From Lachnospiraceae bacterium (lineage in GTDB: Bacteria; Bacillota; Clostridia; Lachnospirales; Lachnospiraceae), in the NCBI GenBank assembly GCA_017450065.1, contig JAFSYI010000054.1, forward strand, positions 23,368 to 87,367: 64,000 bases of DNA. The letters run 5' to 3'. How positions within the stretch are numbered: position 1 is the stretch's first letter; each line of letters begins with the position of its first letter. Under the pieces are notes generated by a model that was not told where the DNA came from, did not search any database, and worked only from the letters and a program-made list of their open reading frames with translations. A program made the translations under genes and the position numbers. This document shows positions 1-8,690 of the stretch, in pieces.

Positions 1-1383
1 GTATTCCTCGTATTCTACGCTGTTTCTGCCTCCGAGCTCCTTTATCTCCTCCTTCTCCTTCATCTCATATTCAGTATCAAGATCTATAAGATGAAGCATT
101 ATCTTGGCAAATTCCGGATCAAACTGACTGTCCATACCCTTAACGAATTCCTCACGTACCTTATCCTGCGGGATAGGATCCCTGTAACTCCTCTTTGAGG
201 TCATCGCATCATATGCATCCGCCACGGCTATTATCCTTGCTATCGCCGGAATGTCTTCTCCCTTCAGATGATCCGGATATCCGTGTCCGTCATATCTCTC
301 ATGATGGAAATGCGCCCCGATGCTCAGATAAGGCGACCTCACTATACTGGAAAGGATCTGGTTACCTATTGTCGGATGTGTCTTTATGACTCCGAACTCC
401 TCATCCGTAAGCTTACCTTCTTTGTTAATTATATGATCCGGAATTCCTATCTTTCCAACATCATGAAGCAGCGCGGAATAATACACCTCCTCACACATTT
501 CATCATCCCAGCCTGCTGCCCTTGCTATCTTCTCCGAATACTCCGCAACACGTGTGGAATGACCGTGGGTATATTTATCCTTGGCATCAATTGCGGATGC
601 CAGTGCCTGAGCCGTCTGTTCAAAGAGAAGCTTTGTATGCTTCTGTTCCTCTCTGAGAAGGTCAATCTCCATCCTGTTGGCTTTATCTGCAGTATCATTA
701 AGATCGATAAATGCGAGTATATACAAAAGTATGGAAAATACTGCAATAGTAATGTTTACAAGGGAAAAGCCGTATGCGAATACCTGAAGCAGCGATATAA
801 GGAACGGAACCAGTGCAAACAGGAAAAGCGACCACCTCAGCCTTATCCTCAGTCCTTTTGAATACTGTATTATTATGGAGAGATCTATCGCAAGAATAAA
901 CAGAGGAATAATGAAGCTGATAAAGAACCCGCCGGTTCTCTGATAATGATTGGTGGAATCAAAGGTGTAATACAGATCCGTAAACTGCGAAACGAAAATA
1001 AGTATCACACCGATGGCCGAACAGATATCGCACAGTTTAAATCTTCCCGGAAGTTTCTTCATATCAGCTTCATATACATACAGATCCTTCATATACATGT
1101 TAAATCCGTAAATGACAGCTATTGTAAAAAAATACACAAAAAAGTTGGATATCCGTACCATGTAATACCCGAGCTCAGAGGTATTTCCGCGATAAATATA
1201 AGCATATCTGTCGAAAACGAGCAGCATCGCACAAGAAAGCTCCAGAATAATGAGAGCCTTCTTGCGGCTTTTCGAAAGGATCTTTGTCACATAAACAAAT
1301 ACCGCCTGCATAATACATATACCACTGAGTATAAGCATTAGATTCAGTTGTAATTCCCTCAAATATGTGATCATGCCCTGCAT
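1..1383 (-). CDS. HD-GYP domain membrane protein (3' end cut by window edge)
   Basis: The N-terminal half (about 220 residues) is a run of hydrophobic segments, so it is membrane-anchored. A cytoplasmic HD-GYP domain follows, read directly as HGHSTRVAEYS, LLHDVGKIGIPD, HHERYDGHGYP and DAYDAMTS. HD-GYP proteins are usually cyclic di-GMP phosphodiesterases; the GYP loop here is DGHGYP. The start at 1383 has GGAGG seven bases upstream. The C-terminus runs off the left edge after an acidic tail. It lies 33 bp downstream of the esterase gene on the same strand, so the two are probably cotranscribed. The ligand sensed by the membrane part is unknown. Confidence 0.9.
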   Translation of the reverse strand, partial: MQGMITYLRELQLNLMLILSGICIMQAVFVYVTKILSKSRKKALIILELSCAMLLVFDRYAYIYRGNTSELGYYMVRISNFFVYFFTIAVIYGFNMYMKDLYVYEADMKKLPGRFKLCDICSAIGVILIFVSQFTDLYYTFDSTNHYQRTGGFFISFIIPLFILAIDLSIIIQYSKGLRIRLRWSLFLFALVPFLISLLQVFAYGFSLVNITIAVFSILLYILAFIDLNDTADKANRMEIDLLREEQKHTKLLFEQTAQALASAIDAKDKYTHGHSTRVAEYSEKIARAAGWDDEMCEEVYYSALLHDVGKIGIPDHIINKEGKLTDEEFGVIKTHPTIGNQILSSIVRSPYLSIGAHFHHERYDGHGYPDHLKGEDIPAIARIIAVADAYDAMTSKRSYRDPIPQDKVREEFVKGMDSQFDPEFAKIMLHLIDLDTEYEMKEKEEIKELGGRNSVEYEEY

Positions 1384-1416
1384 GATTACACCTCCGTCAA
1401 CCCCTGATCAAACACT

Positions 1417-2316
1417 TTATATAATATCATCATTTCTGCGTTTTAAAAACATCCACTCCCATATTTTCCTGCTTTTTTCATCTGATACCATTACCCAGGA
1501 ACAGTGCGGGTTAACCCCGATCCTTTCAGACATATATCCGGCTGCATATTCTGTATATCTTAAGTCGGCCTTTTCTCCGGCATATTTCTTTATCCTGTAC
1601 GTGGATATATCTTTTCCGTCCGCTCCGTATTTATCGGCTTCCGCTCCCTGTGACTTCGCAAAATGATCGTAAATATCGGCCGAACCGAGATTGGCAGGCT
1701 CATGAATCCTGTCTGTTCTGTATGAAGCCTTCACTATGGCATCATCTGCCGCATGTACCATCCATAAAGGGGTAATAAGAAGCCTGTCTATATCCGTCAG
1801 TCCGGTGGCGCCGCATATTGAGACGGCTGCGGCGAAAACTCCCGGAGCCTCTTTTAACAGCTTAAGAAGTCCCACTCCACCGGCACTGTATCCGTATACA
1901 TAGATCCGCTGTCTGTCAATGTCCTCATGAGTCCTGGTTACTTCGGCAAGAAGCTCCCATAAGGGTTCTCTTATTTCAGGCATGGCCCAGTGTTTCATCT
2001 CTCCGTACTGTGGTGCCAGGACATAGCACGGATGTCTGGACTGCATTTCATCTCCCGCAGGATAAGTTCCTATGTCATGCATCGAAAGCTGAATATCATT
2101 ATCATCCCCTGCCGCATCGGCTCCGTGAAGATACAGGACCAGGGGATACTTAAACGTACCGCCGCGGCACAGTCTTTCATCCGGTTTATCCGGTGTGAAC
2201 AAACGGTACGGAAGCTGTCTGCTGCCATGCCTGTAGATATGTCTTTCAAATCTTTGGCACAATATATCATTCCCTTTTCCTGCCTTATCCCAATCGGCCG
2301 GTAAGATCATCTTCAT
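1417..2316 (-). CDS. alpha/beta-hydrolase esterase (polyhydroxybutyrate depolymerase / feruloyl esterase-like)
   Basis: A serine hydrolase of about 299 residues without a signal peptide. The nucleophile motif is GYSAGG, the acid is probably in HAADDAIV and the histidine in NPHCSWV near the C-terminus; YLHGADAAG looks like the oxyanion region. Such enzymes split carboxyl esters; in a xylan-degrading organism a feruloyl or acetyl ester is a reasonable but unproved substrate. An upstream in-frame ATG at 2394 would overlap xerD and its terminator, so the start at 2316, with GGGAG upstream, is preferred. Confidence 0.75.
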   Translation of the reverse strand: MKMILPADWDKAGKGNDILCQRFERHIYRHGSRQLPYRLFTPDKPDERLCRGGTFKYPLVLYLHGADAAGDDNDIQLSMHDIGTYPAGDEMQSRHPCYVLAPQYGEMKHWAMPEIREPLWELLAEVTRTHEDIDRQRIYVYGYSAGGVGLLKLLKEAPGVFAAAVSICGATGLTDIDRLLITPLWMVHAADDAIVKASYRTDRIHEPANLGSADIYDHFAKSQGAEADKYGADGKDISTYRIKKYAGEKADLRYTEYAAGYMSERIGVNPHCSWVMVSDEKSRKIWEWMFLKRRNDDII

Positions 2317-2350
2317 ACCGCTGCTCTCCCAACACAAGACATCAATACTC

Positions 2351-2379
2351 AAAAGAGGCTCATCCTCTCGGATGAGCCC
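2351..2379 (-). terminator. intrinsic terminator of xerD
   Basis: A 9-bp perfect stem (GGCTCATCC with GGATGAGCC) and a four-base loop, followed on the minus strand by TCTTTT. The hairpin includes the xerD stop codon. Confidence 0.75.
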
Positions 2380-3244
2380 TGTTATATACTTCACGTATGT
2401 GACTGTGATTCATTGCCGCATATATCTGCGTTGTCGAAATATCCGAATGCCCGAGCATTTCCTGCACAGACCTTAAGTCCGCACCGTTTTCCACGAGATG
2501 TGCTGCAAAAGAATGCCTGAGTGTATGCGGAGTTATATCAGTAGCTATCCCGGCCTGCTTCGCATAATGCTTTATAAGCTTCCAAAATCCCTGCCGGCTC
2601 ATATGCTGGCCCGAACAGTTGGAAAAAAGAAGCTTGGAGGATTTGTCGCTGACCATCGCCTCCCGCCCTGTCTTAAGGTATCTGGACAGCGCTTCCCTGG
2701 CAGCATTCCCAAAGGGTATCACTCTCTCCTTGTTCCCCTCCGAGCACAACAGATAGCTCATCTTAAGATTCACATCATCTATTTCCAGATTGATAAGCTC
2801 ACTCACTCTTATTCCGGTTGCATACAGCAGCTCAAGCATTGCCTTATCCCTTATATCCTTGGGCGAATCACCTTTGGGCTGCTCCAGCAGCTTTACCACT
2901 TCCTCCATTGTAAGTATCTCGGGAAGCTTCTTTTCTATCTTCGGTGCCTTAAGAAGTACCGAGGGATCCTGCGTGATCATGTCCCGGGAAAGCAGATAAT
3001 GAAAAAATGCTTTTATCGAGGCTATGCTCCTGGATACGGATGAAGGCTTTGCTCCTCCCTCAAGCATATCATCCACATATTCCTTGACTGCTTTTCCTGT
3101 TACCTTATCCGGCTCTTTTATTCCCTTTGCGCTCAAATAGGTGATCAGCTTCTTTAAGTCGCGGTTATAAGACTGGATTGTATTATCGGATGCTTTCTTG
3201 ATATTATGTAAATATGTTATGAAATCGCTTAACGCTTGCTCCAT
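2360..3244 (-). CDS. xerD: tyrosine recombinase XerD-like
   Basis: A 294-residue phage-integrase-family recombinase, the normal length for XerC/XerD, which resolve chromosome dimers at dif with FtsK. The N-terminal SAM-like domain is followed by the catalytic domain with Arg in ATGIRVSEL, HxxR in HTLRHS, His in LGHSDISTTQ and the nucleophile Tyr in QIYAAM. A longer reading frame exists upstream to 3370, but the start at 3244 fits the family length. No inverted repeats or cargo of an integrative element are adjacent, so a housekeeping Xer role is more likely than an integrase. Confidence 0.88.
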   Translation of the reverse strand: MEQALSDFITYLHNIKKASDNTIQSYNRDLKKLITYLSAKGIKEPDKVTGKAVKEYVDDMLEGGAKPSSVSRSIASIKAFFHYLLSRDMITQDPSVLLKAPKIEKKLPEILTMEEVVKLLEQPKGDSPKDIRDKAMLELLYATGIRVSELINLEIDDVNLKMSYLLCSEGNKERVIPFGNAAREALSRYLKTGREAMVSDKSSKLLFSNCSGQHMSRQGFWKLIKHYAKQAGIATDITPHTLRHSFAAHLVENGADLRSVQEMLGHSDISTTQIYAAMNHSHIREVYNRAHPRG

Positions 3245-3457
3245 AGAATAAAAAATACCCTTCTTCCCATAAAAAAAGCTGGGATCCATGTTCCAGACAA
3301 GAACTATTATAATCAGATTTTTCGAGAAAAGCAATTGTATTTTTCCGCGAAAAATCGGGCTTTCCGGCATTTCCCATCACATTACGCAAGATATTGTTCC
3401 ATTAAAATCCAAGGCAACAATATCTTGTAAATCAAAAGTGTAAAAAAAATGCAACTG

Positions 3458-3490
3458 ATTATGTAAATCTTGTTGTTTGGTTTACATAAT
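3458..3490. promoter_or_regulatory. 10-bp dyad, possible operator, in the xerD / DUF975 intergenic region
   Basis: ATTATGTAAA and TTTACATAAT form a perfect 10-bp inverted repeat with a 13-bp spacer in the roughly 400-bp AT-rich gap (3245-3650) between divergent genes. No other gene is seen in this gap. It could be an operator for either gene. Confidence 0.4.
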
Positions 3491-3568
3491 ATTTGCATAA
3501 TCTTTTCTGTCAACCTTCCCCCTTTTCAAGGATATGACTGCATTTATAACTTTTCTTTCATAATTTCT

Positions 3569-3596
3569 TTGCTTATTCTCTTATATATGATATACT
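3569..3596 (+). promoter_or_regulatory. possible promoter of the DUF975 gene
   Basis: TTGCTT, a 16-bp spacer and TATACT, about 55 bp before the start codon. The -10 is good and the -35 is weak. Confidence 0.4.
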
Positions 3597-3650
3597 TTTC
3601 GCTGTATTTGTTCTATTAAATATTACAATTCAGAACAGGGAGGAGATAAT

Positions 3651-4400
3651 ATGGATTTTACAAGAGCCGAGCTTAAAGAGCAGGCAAAGGAACAGATGCA
3701 GGGGAAACTTGGCGGTCTGATCCTGGTTTATGTTGTTTTTATTGCCGTCACCGGTCTGGCCGGAGGGGTCGGTGCATTCATTCCTTTTGGCTCACTGGTA
3801 GTGAGCATTGTACTCAGTCCAGTGCTTTCAATGGGCTGGATAAAGACCTGTCTTAATGTTACTTACGGGGATGAGCCCAAGGTAGACACCCTGTTTGATG
3901 CATTTAAGAACAATCTGGGCAATACGATAGGAACTGTGCTTCTGGTCGGATTATTCACATTTCTGTGGAGCCTTCTGTTCATAATTCCCGGTATAATCAT
4001 GGGGCTCTCATATTCCCAGGCACTGTACATACTGGCTGAGAACCCCGAAATGAGTCCGATGGAATGTATCAGGGCAAGCAAGGAAATGATGCAGGGACGT
4101 AAGATGGATCTCTTTATTCTTCAGCTCTCATTCATTCTCTGGGGTCTGCTCTGCATTGTTACATTCGGTATTGCTTCACTGTATGTGGCTCCTTACATGC
4201 AGCTTACAATAACCAATTTCTACCACAGGATCAAGGAAGGCGGCGATGGTACGGATCTTTACAAAGGAACGGCCGGAAGCGTTATTAACAAGGTGGAAGA
4301 TGTGGCTTCGGAATTTGACGACGCGCTAAACAGCTTCTCCGACAAGGTTGAAGACGTTGCAGACAATATAGCAAACAAAATAGATGATGCCATTCACTGA
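3651..4400 (+). CDS. DUF975 family integral membrane protein
   Basis: A 249-residue protein that begins with MDFTRAELKEQAK, the typical entry of DUF975 proteins, followed by about five hydrophobic segments. The segment ending IIPGIIMGLSYSQALYIL and the cytoplasmic motif MSPMECIRASKEMMQGRK are family features. The last 40 residues are an amphipathic repeat (KVEDVASEFDDAL, KVEDVADNIANKI) unlike the core. GGGAGGAG lies eight bases before the ATG. The function of the family is unknown. It stands alone between its own promoter region and a bidirectional terminator. Confidence 0.85.
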   Translation: MDFTRAELKEQAKEQMQGKLGGLILVYVVFIAVTGLAGGVGAFIPFGSLVVSIVLSPVLSMGWIKTCLNVTYGDEPKVDTLFDAFKNNLGNTIGTVLLVGLFTFLWSLLFIIPGIIMGLSYSQALYILAENPEMSPMECIRASKEMMQGRKMDLFILQLSFILWGLLCIVTFGIASLYVAPYMQLTITNFYHRIKEGGDGTDLYKGTAGSVINKVEDVASEFDDALNSFSDKVEDVADNIANKIDDAIH

Positions 4401-4446
4401 GAGATAACATCATCCCGTTAGAAACGTGTGCCGCCGGGCGCACAGG

Positions 4447-4477
4447 AAAAAAGGTGTCAGCTCTGCTGACACCTTTT
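4447..4477. terminator. bidirectional terminator between the DUF975 gene and nudF
   Basis: A stem of AAAAAGGTGTCAGC with GCTGACACCTTTTT and a three-base loop. A T-run follows in both orientations, and the nudF stop codon lies inside the stem. Confidence 0.9.
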
Positions 4478-5020
4478 TATATAACTCATTATCCCGGCTA
4501 TCGTTTTGCCATCCACTATCTTTCCTTCAAATATCATTCGGGAAAGCTCATCCGGAGTATATGCGCATACGTCTATGTACTCATCATCATCCAGATGCTG
4601 CTGTGTCTTCTTAAGATTCCTCGCAACGTAAATATCTATCTGCTCATTGCAGAAGGCCACCGTGGAATACATCGTCAGCAGAAAGCTTACATCTTCCTTC
4701 TCCGCATAATATCCGGTCTCCTCTTCAAGCTCGCGCCACGCGCATTCGTGCGTCGGTTCATCCGGGTAATCCCTTGCTCCTGCCGGTATTTCCAGCGTAT
4801 ACCGGTCAAGTGCATTCCTGTGCTGTCTTACCATCAGTATCCTGCCATCATCAAGTACCGGTATAACCGCAGCCGCTCCCTTGTGCTTTATGAAATCAAA
4901 GTATTCCGTACGTCCGTCGGGAAGCTTCATTGTATCGGAATAGAATTCAAGGATAGAGCCCTTATGCACCAGCCTGCGTTCAACCCTTTGAGCATGTTTT
5001 ATTTCATCATTTTTTACCAT
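4457..5020 (-). CDS. nudF: NUDIX hydrolase, ADP-ribose pyrophosphatase type
   Basis: A 187-residue enzyme expected to hydrolyse ADP-ribose to AMP and ribose-5-phosphate. RQHRNALDRYTLEIPAG matches the substrate-binding strand of this subfamily and is followed by the Nudix box ending RELEEETGY. Counting from the Gly of IPAG, there are six rather than five residues before the first box Glu, a one-residue insertion. GGGAGG precedes the ATG, and only 15 bp separate it from argS, so the two are cotranscribed. Confidence 0.88.
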   Translation of the reverse strand: MVKNDEIKHAQRVERRLVHKGSILEFYSDTMKLPDGRTEYFDFIKHKGAAAVIPVLDDGRILMVRQHRNALDRYTLEIPAGARDYPDEPTHECAWRELEEETGYYAEKEDVSFLLTMYSTVAFCNEQIDIYVARNLKKTQQHLDDDEYIDVCAYTPDELSRMIFEGKIVDGKTIAGIMSYIKRCQQS

Positions 5021-5035
5021 CTCCGTACTGCCTCC

Positions 5036-6802
5036 CTACATCTTCTCGGGAGCCTCAAAGCCCAGCAGGTCTATGCCTGTCTCAAGAAGCTCCTTTGTAA
5101 GCTTAAGCAGTGCTATCCATCCTTTCTGCCTGTCCTTATCCTCTTCATTCAGTATCCTGTTCTCATGGTAGAAGCTGTTGAAGGCATTGGCAGTATCATA
5201 AATATAGGCACATATCTTATGGGGGGCCAGATCGCTGTATGCCGATGCCACTACCTGGTTAAATCTTACAAGTTCAAGCATAAGCGTCTTTTCCGTCGGG
5301 TTGACCTCTGTATTGAGTTTTACACCGTCAATGCTGTTGCCCGCTTCTTTGTACTTGTTAAGGATCGACTTGATCCTTACTATGGTATACAGGATGTAAG
5401 GTCCCGTATTGCCTTCAAATGAGGTGAACTTGTCTATATCAAAGATATAATCCTTGGTCGCCTGGTTCGAAAGATCTCCGTACTTAACAGCCGCAAGAGC
5501 AACCATGGATGCTGTTTCTCTCGCTTCGTCTTCATCAACCTCGTGATTGTCCCTTATCTTCTTAAACATCTCCTCGTTGATATCCTTAAGCAGGGTTTCA
5601 AGACGCATCACTCCGCCCTCACGGGTCTTAAACGGCTTACCGTCCTTACCGTTCATGGTACCGAAGCCGAGGAATTCAAGGTCTGTTTCTTCCCTGACCA
5701 CACCCGTCTTTTTCGCACATCTGAATACCTGTGTAAAATGCATTTCCTGACGCTTGTCGGCTATATAAAGCATTCTGTCCGGATCGATCTCTTTACGGCG
5801 TCCCGCAATAGTAGCCAGATCTGTCGTCGTATACAGTGCCGCTCCGTCTGATTTAAGTATCATGCAGGGAGGCATTTCCTTGGTGTCGCTGTCTTCTCTG
5901 ATATCCACAACAAGAGCGCCCTCACTCTCATAAGCGAAGCCGCCGTCTTTCATTTTCTGTACCATACCGGCAATATAAGGCTTCGCATCGGATTCACCCT
6001 TCCACAGGTCAAAGGATACATTGAGCTTCTCGTAATTCCTCTTAAGATCCGGTATCGAAACATTCATTATATGCTTCCACAGGGCTGTTCTTCCCCTGTC
6101 TCCCATCTGAAGCATATAAGTATCATTCATAGCTTCATCCTTATAAGCCTCATCCTCCTTGGATCTTGCAGAGGCTGAAGGATATATCTCTTCAAGTTCC
6201 GAAAGCGTAAAGGGTGCTTCCTCAGGATATTCGCCCTTATAATCCTCATCAAAATACGGAAGTCCGGGATTACGGTGCCTTACCTCAGTCATGATAAGTC
6301 CCATCTGAAGACCCCAGTCGCCAAGATGGATATCTCCGATAACCTCATCACCCATATATCTGCATATACGTTTTACAGCCTCTCCTATTATGGCCGAGCG
6401 CAGATGCCCGACATGAAGCGGCTTGGCCACATTAGGTCCGCCGTAATCTATGACCGTCTTCTTTTTTACATCCGGCATCTCCAGTCCGAACCGGTCCGCA
6501 GAGCTCATCCTGTTTAGGTATTCCGTAAGAAAAGAAGCCTTCACCTTAAGATTTAAGAAGCCCGGAGCAGCAGCATCCACTTCCTCAAACACTTCACTTC
6601 CTTCAAGGGCAGCTGCAACATCCCCTGCTATCATTATCGGTGCCTTCTTATATTCCCTGGCGGCAGCCATAGCTCCGTTGCACTGATACTCGCACAGATC
6701 GGGGCGGTTGCTGAGCGTGACTTTTCCGTATTTCTCATCATAACCTGCGCCTGCAAATGCCTCTGCTACCAGCTGTGATATCTCATCCATTATTGTTTTC
6801 AT
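5036..6802 (-). CDS. argS: arginyl-tRNA synthetase
   Basis: A 588-residue class I aminoacyl-tRNA synthetase that charges tRNA-Arg. Visible features are the N-terminal Add1-type domain, the HIGH motif as HVGH in KPLHVGHLRSAIIGEAV, the signature YGDLSNQATKDYIFD, the KMSKS-equivalent as FKTREGG (typical of ArgRS, which often lacks a canonical KMSKS) and a C-terminal anticodon-binding DALR domain. Length matches the family. It is the second-last gene of a minus-strand run, 17 bp after the zinc-ribbon protein and 15 bp before nudF. Confidence 0.96.
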   Translation of the reverse strand: MKTIMDEISQLVAEAFAGAGYDEKYGKVTLSNRPDLCEYQCNGAMAAAREYKKAPIMIAGDVAAALEGSEVFEEVDAAAPGFLNLKVKASFLTEYLNRMSSADRFGLEMPDVKKKTVIDYGGPNVAKPLHVGHLRSAIIGEAVKRICRYMGDEVIGDIHLGDWGLQMGLIMTEVRHRNPGLPYFDEDYKGEYPEEAPFTLSELEEIYPSASARSKEDEAYKDEAMNDTYMLQMGDRGRTALWKHIMNVSIPDLKRNYEKLNVSFDLWKGESDAKPYIAGMVQKMKDGGFAYESEGALVVDIREDSDTKEMPPCMILKSDGAALYTTTDLATIAGRRKEIDPDRMLYIADKRQEMHFTQVFRCAKKTGVVREETDLEFLGFGTMNGKDGKPFKTREGGVMRLETLLKDINEEMFKKIRDNHEVDEDEARETASMVALAAVKYGDLSNQATKDYIFDIDKFTSFEGNTGPYILYTIVRIKSILNKYKEAGNSIDGVKLNTEVNPTEKTLMLELVRFNQVVASAYSDLAPHKICAYIYDTANAFNSFYHENRILNEEDKDRQKGWIALLKLTKELLETGIDLLGFEAPEKM

Positions 6803-6819
6803 AATACACTTTACTTCCT

Positions 6820-8667
6820 TTACTGCTTACTGTCTTTTTCTTTATCTGTTTCATCTGTAATTTTAACCGTGCTGTTTTCCATACCGCTTCCGGTGCTTTT
6901 TTCCGTTGTCTTTTCCGCACTGCTCCCGGTGCTTTTTTCCGTTGTCTTTCCCGTACCGCTTCCCGTACTTTTTTCTGTGGTCTGTACCGTATCCTTCTTT
7001 TCCGTATTTACACTGCCGGATTCTTTTTGGGAGTTCTCCACCGTCTTACCGTCCGTCTGATCCTGCTTCCGTTCATCTTTCTCTGTAGTATCTGTCATTA
7101 CCTGCGTTTTAGAACCGGTATCTTTACCTGAGATATTCTCCGTTTTCTTTCCGGGCGTTTCCGGACTGTCCGTATCATCAACGGCCCTGCGCTTCATTTT
7201 AACGGGGAAGGTCATTTCATAATTGCCCATAACAAGCGATGAACCGTCTTCCGATGTCAGAGTAAGCACATCCTCCTCTATCACTGCGTCCATTCCGGTC
7301 TCACCTATATACAGTCTTCCGTCTTCCACCCGGTACGGAACCGGCTTATCCATACCCGCATTTTTAAGCAGGGTATCAAGGGCCTCCCTGAAATTAAGCT
7401 GCTTCTTTATTGAATCTTTGATCCCGGATGCGCCATACATATACTTTATCCAGTTGGATACTTCCGAGTCTGTAAGTCCTTCCACTCCTAACCCGTTGTT
7501 TACGGCATCTACAGCAAGATCGAGGATCTTATCAACGTACTCATCCAGTGCATCGTAATCCACCGACACATTTATGGTCTTATCTTCTTTTATGTCAAAC
7601 CGGAAGACAATAGGGATCTTCATCTTTGAAAGATCAACAGTGAATCCCCTGGCCTTGATAAACTCCTCAACCTCTTTATGGGCATCATATTCATATGCCC
7701 ACATACCCACAAGCTGATCGGCTACCGCAGCATTGCACTTAAGTATGTTCTCCTGTGCACGGCTGTAGTATCTTTCATCCTCTTCAATGACCTCTTTATA
7801 TCCATCGATAGCCTCACTGTACTTACCGTGCATGAAGCTCTTCTCTGCCCTATCGAAAGCACGGCGGCTGTCGTTGATACGTTCTATCCTTGCACTTAAT
7901 TCCTCGAATTCGACGCTGTCCTCAAGAACGTTTCCCGCAAGCACGTCATATTCAGCCATAACCTCATCGTAAGTAATCTCTTCTCTGATATAATCATCGC
8001 AGAGCTTTCGTGCCCTCTCTATCATGGACACCTTGACTTCTTCCTTCTTTTCTTCTGTGGGAAGCTTCTCATACAGCTCTGTAACCGTAACTATATCCTC
8101 TGTCTCAATCGCTTCATCTATCTTATCGGAAGGACGTTCTACCAGAATATACCAGGCTCCGAAACCTGCGGCAATAAGGATCAGTATAATCCTGACCGCA
8201 AGAGGCAGCTTACCCTTCTTACCTGAATCGCCGGTATCTGCCGTATACGTTTCCGTATAGGTATCCGGTCTGTATGAAGCCGCAGGGATCCTCTCGTCTG
8301 CATATTCTTTACTCTCTGTCTGTCCGTTGCCGTCCGGTGAACCTTCGGGAAATGTCCCGGCAGTATCTCTTTCCACAGCCTTATCACGCTGCTCGAACAT
8401 TTCACGGACAGTAGCCTCTATCGGATCATCCGATGCCGCCTGACCTGATAACGTGTATGCTGAAGAAACCGCCTTGTTTCCCGAGGAAACGCTGTCAGCC
8501 TTCTCCCACTCATACAGGTTCTTACCCTCTCTGAGACGTTCCTTATCCTTTTCTATCAGTATATCCAGGGCCGAACGGACATTGTTATTAAGACGCGAAC
8601 CGCACATATAGCAGGCATAGTCATCATCTGCCACTCTGGTTCCGCATTTAGGACAAAACATAGACAC
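6820..8667 (-). CDS. zinc-ribbon single-helix membrane protein with Thr/Ser/Lys-rich repeat tail
   Basis: A 615-residue protein. Residues 1-28 are a zinc ribbon (CPKCGTR then CYMCGSRL). A polar linker precedes one transmembrane helix (about 175-195, LAVRIILILIAAGFGAWYIL). A helical, tetratricopeptide-like stretch around 270-310 and a beta-rich domain end with a low-complexity tail. The tail holds three 12-residue repeats of the type EKSTGSGTGKTT. Topology is probably zinc ribbon inside and the rest outside. The family is common in clostridia and has no known function. It ends 17 bp before argS. Confidence 0.75.
   Translation of the reverse strand: MSMFCPKCGTRVADDDYACYMCGSRLNNNVRSALDILIEKDKERLREGKNLYEWEKADSVSSGNKAVSSAYTLSGQAASDDPIEATVREMFEQRDKAVERDTAGTFPEGSPDGNGQTESKEYADERIPAASYRPDTYTETYTADTGDSGKKGKLPLAVRIILILIAAGFGAWYILVERPSDKIDEAIETEDIVTVTELYEKLPTEEKKEEVKVSMIERARKLCDDYIREEITYDEVMAEYDVLAGNVLEDSVEFEELSARIERINDSRRAFDRAEKSFMHGKYSEAIDGYKEVIEEDERYYSRAQENILKCNAAVADQLVGMWAYEYDAHKEVEEFIKARGFTVDLSKMKIPIVFRFDIKEDKTINVSVDYDALDEYVDKILDLAVDAVNNGLGVEGLTDSEVSNWIKYMYGASGIKDSIKKQLNFREALDTLLKNAGMDKPVPYRVEDGRLYIGETGMDAVIEEDVLTLTSEDGSSLVMGNYEMTFPVKMKRRAVDDTDSPETPGKKTENISGKDTGSKTQVMTDTTEKDERKQDQTDGKTVENSQKESGSVNTEKKDTVQTTEKSTGSGTGKTTEKSTGSSAEKTTEKSTGSGMENSTVKITDETDKEKDSKQ
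6868..6975 (-). repeat. 36-bp tandem repeat, three copies, coding
   Basis: Encodes EKSTGSGTGKTT, EKSTGSSAEKTT and EKSTGSGMENST at the C-terminus of the zinc-ribbon protein. Copy number is likely to vary between strains. Confidence 0.8.
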
Positions 8668-8690
8668 CTCCTCTTTAACTAAGGCATTGC

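Noticed and set aside
2360-3244. Integrase of a mobile element
   Set aside because: The recombinase has XerD length and no attachment repeats, excisionase or cargo beside it.
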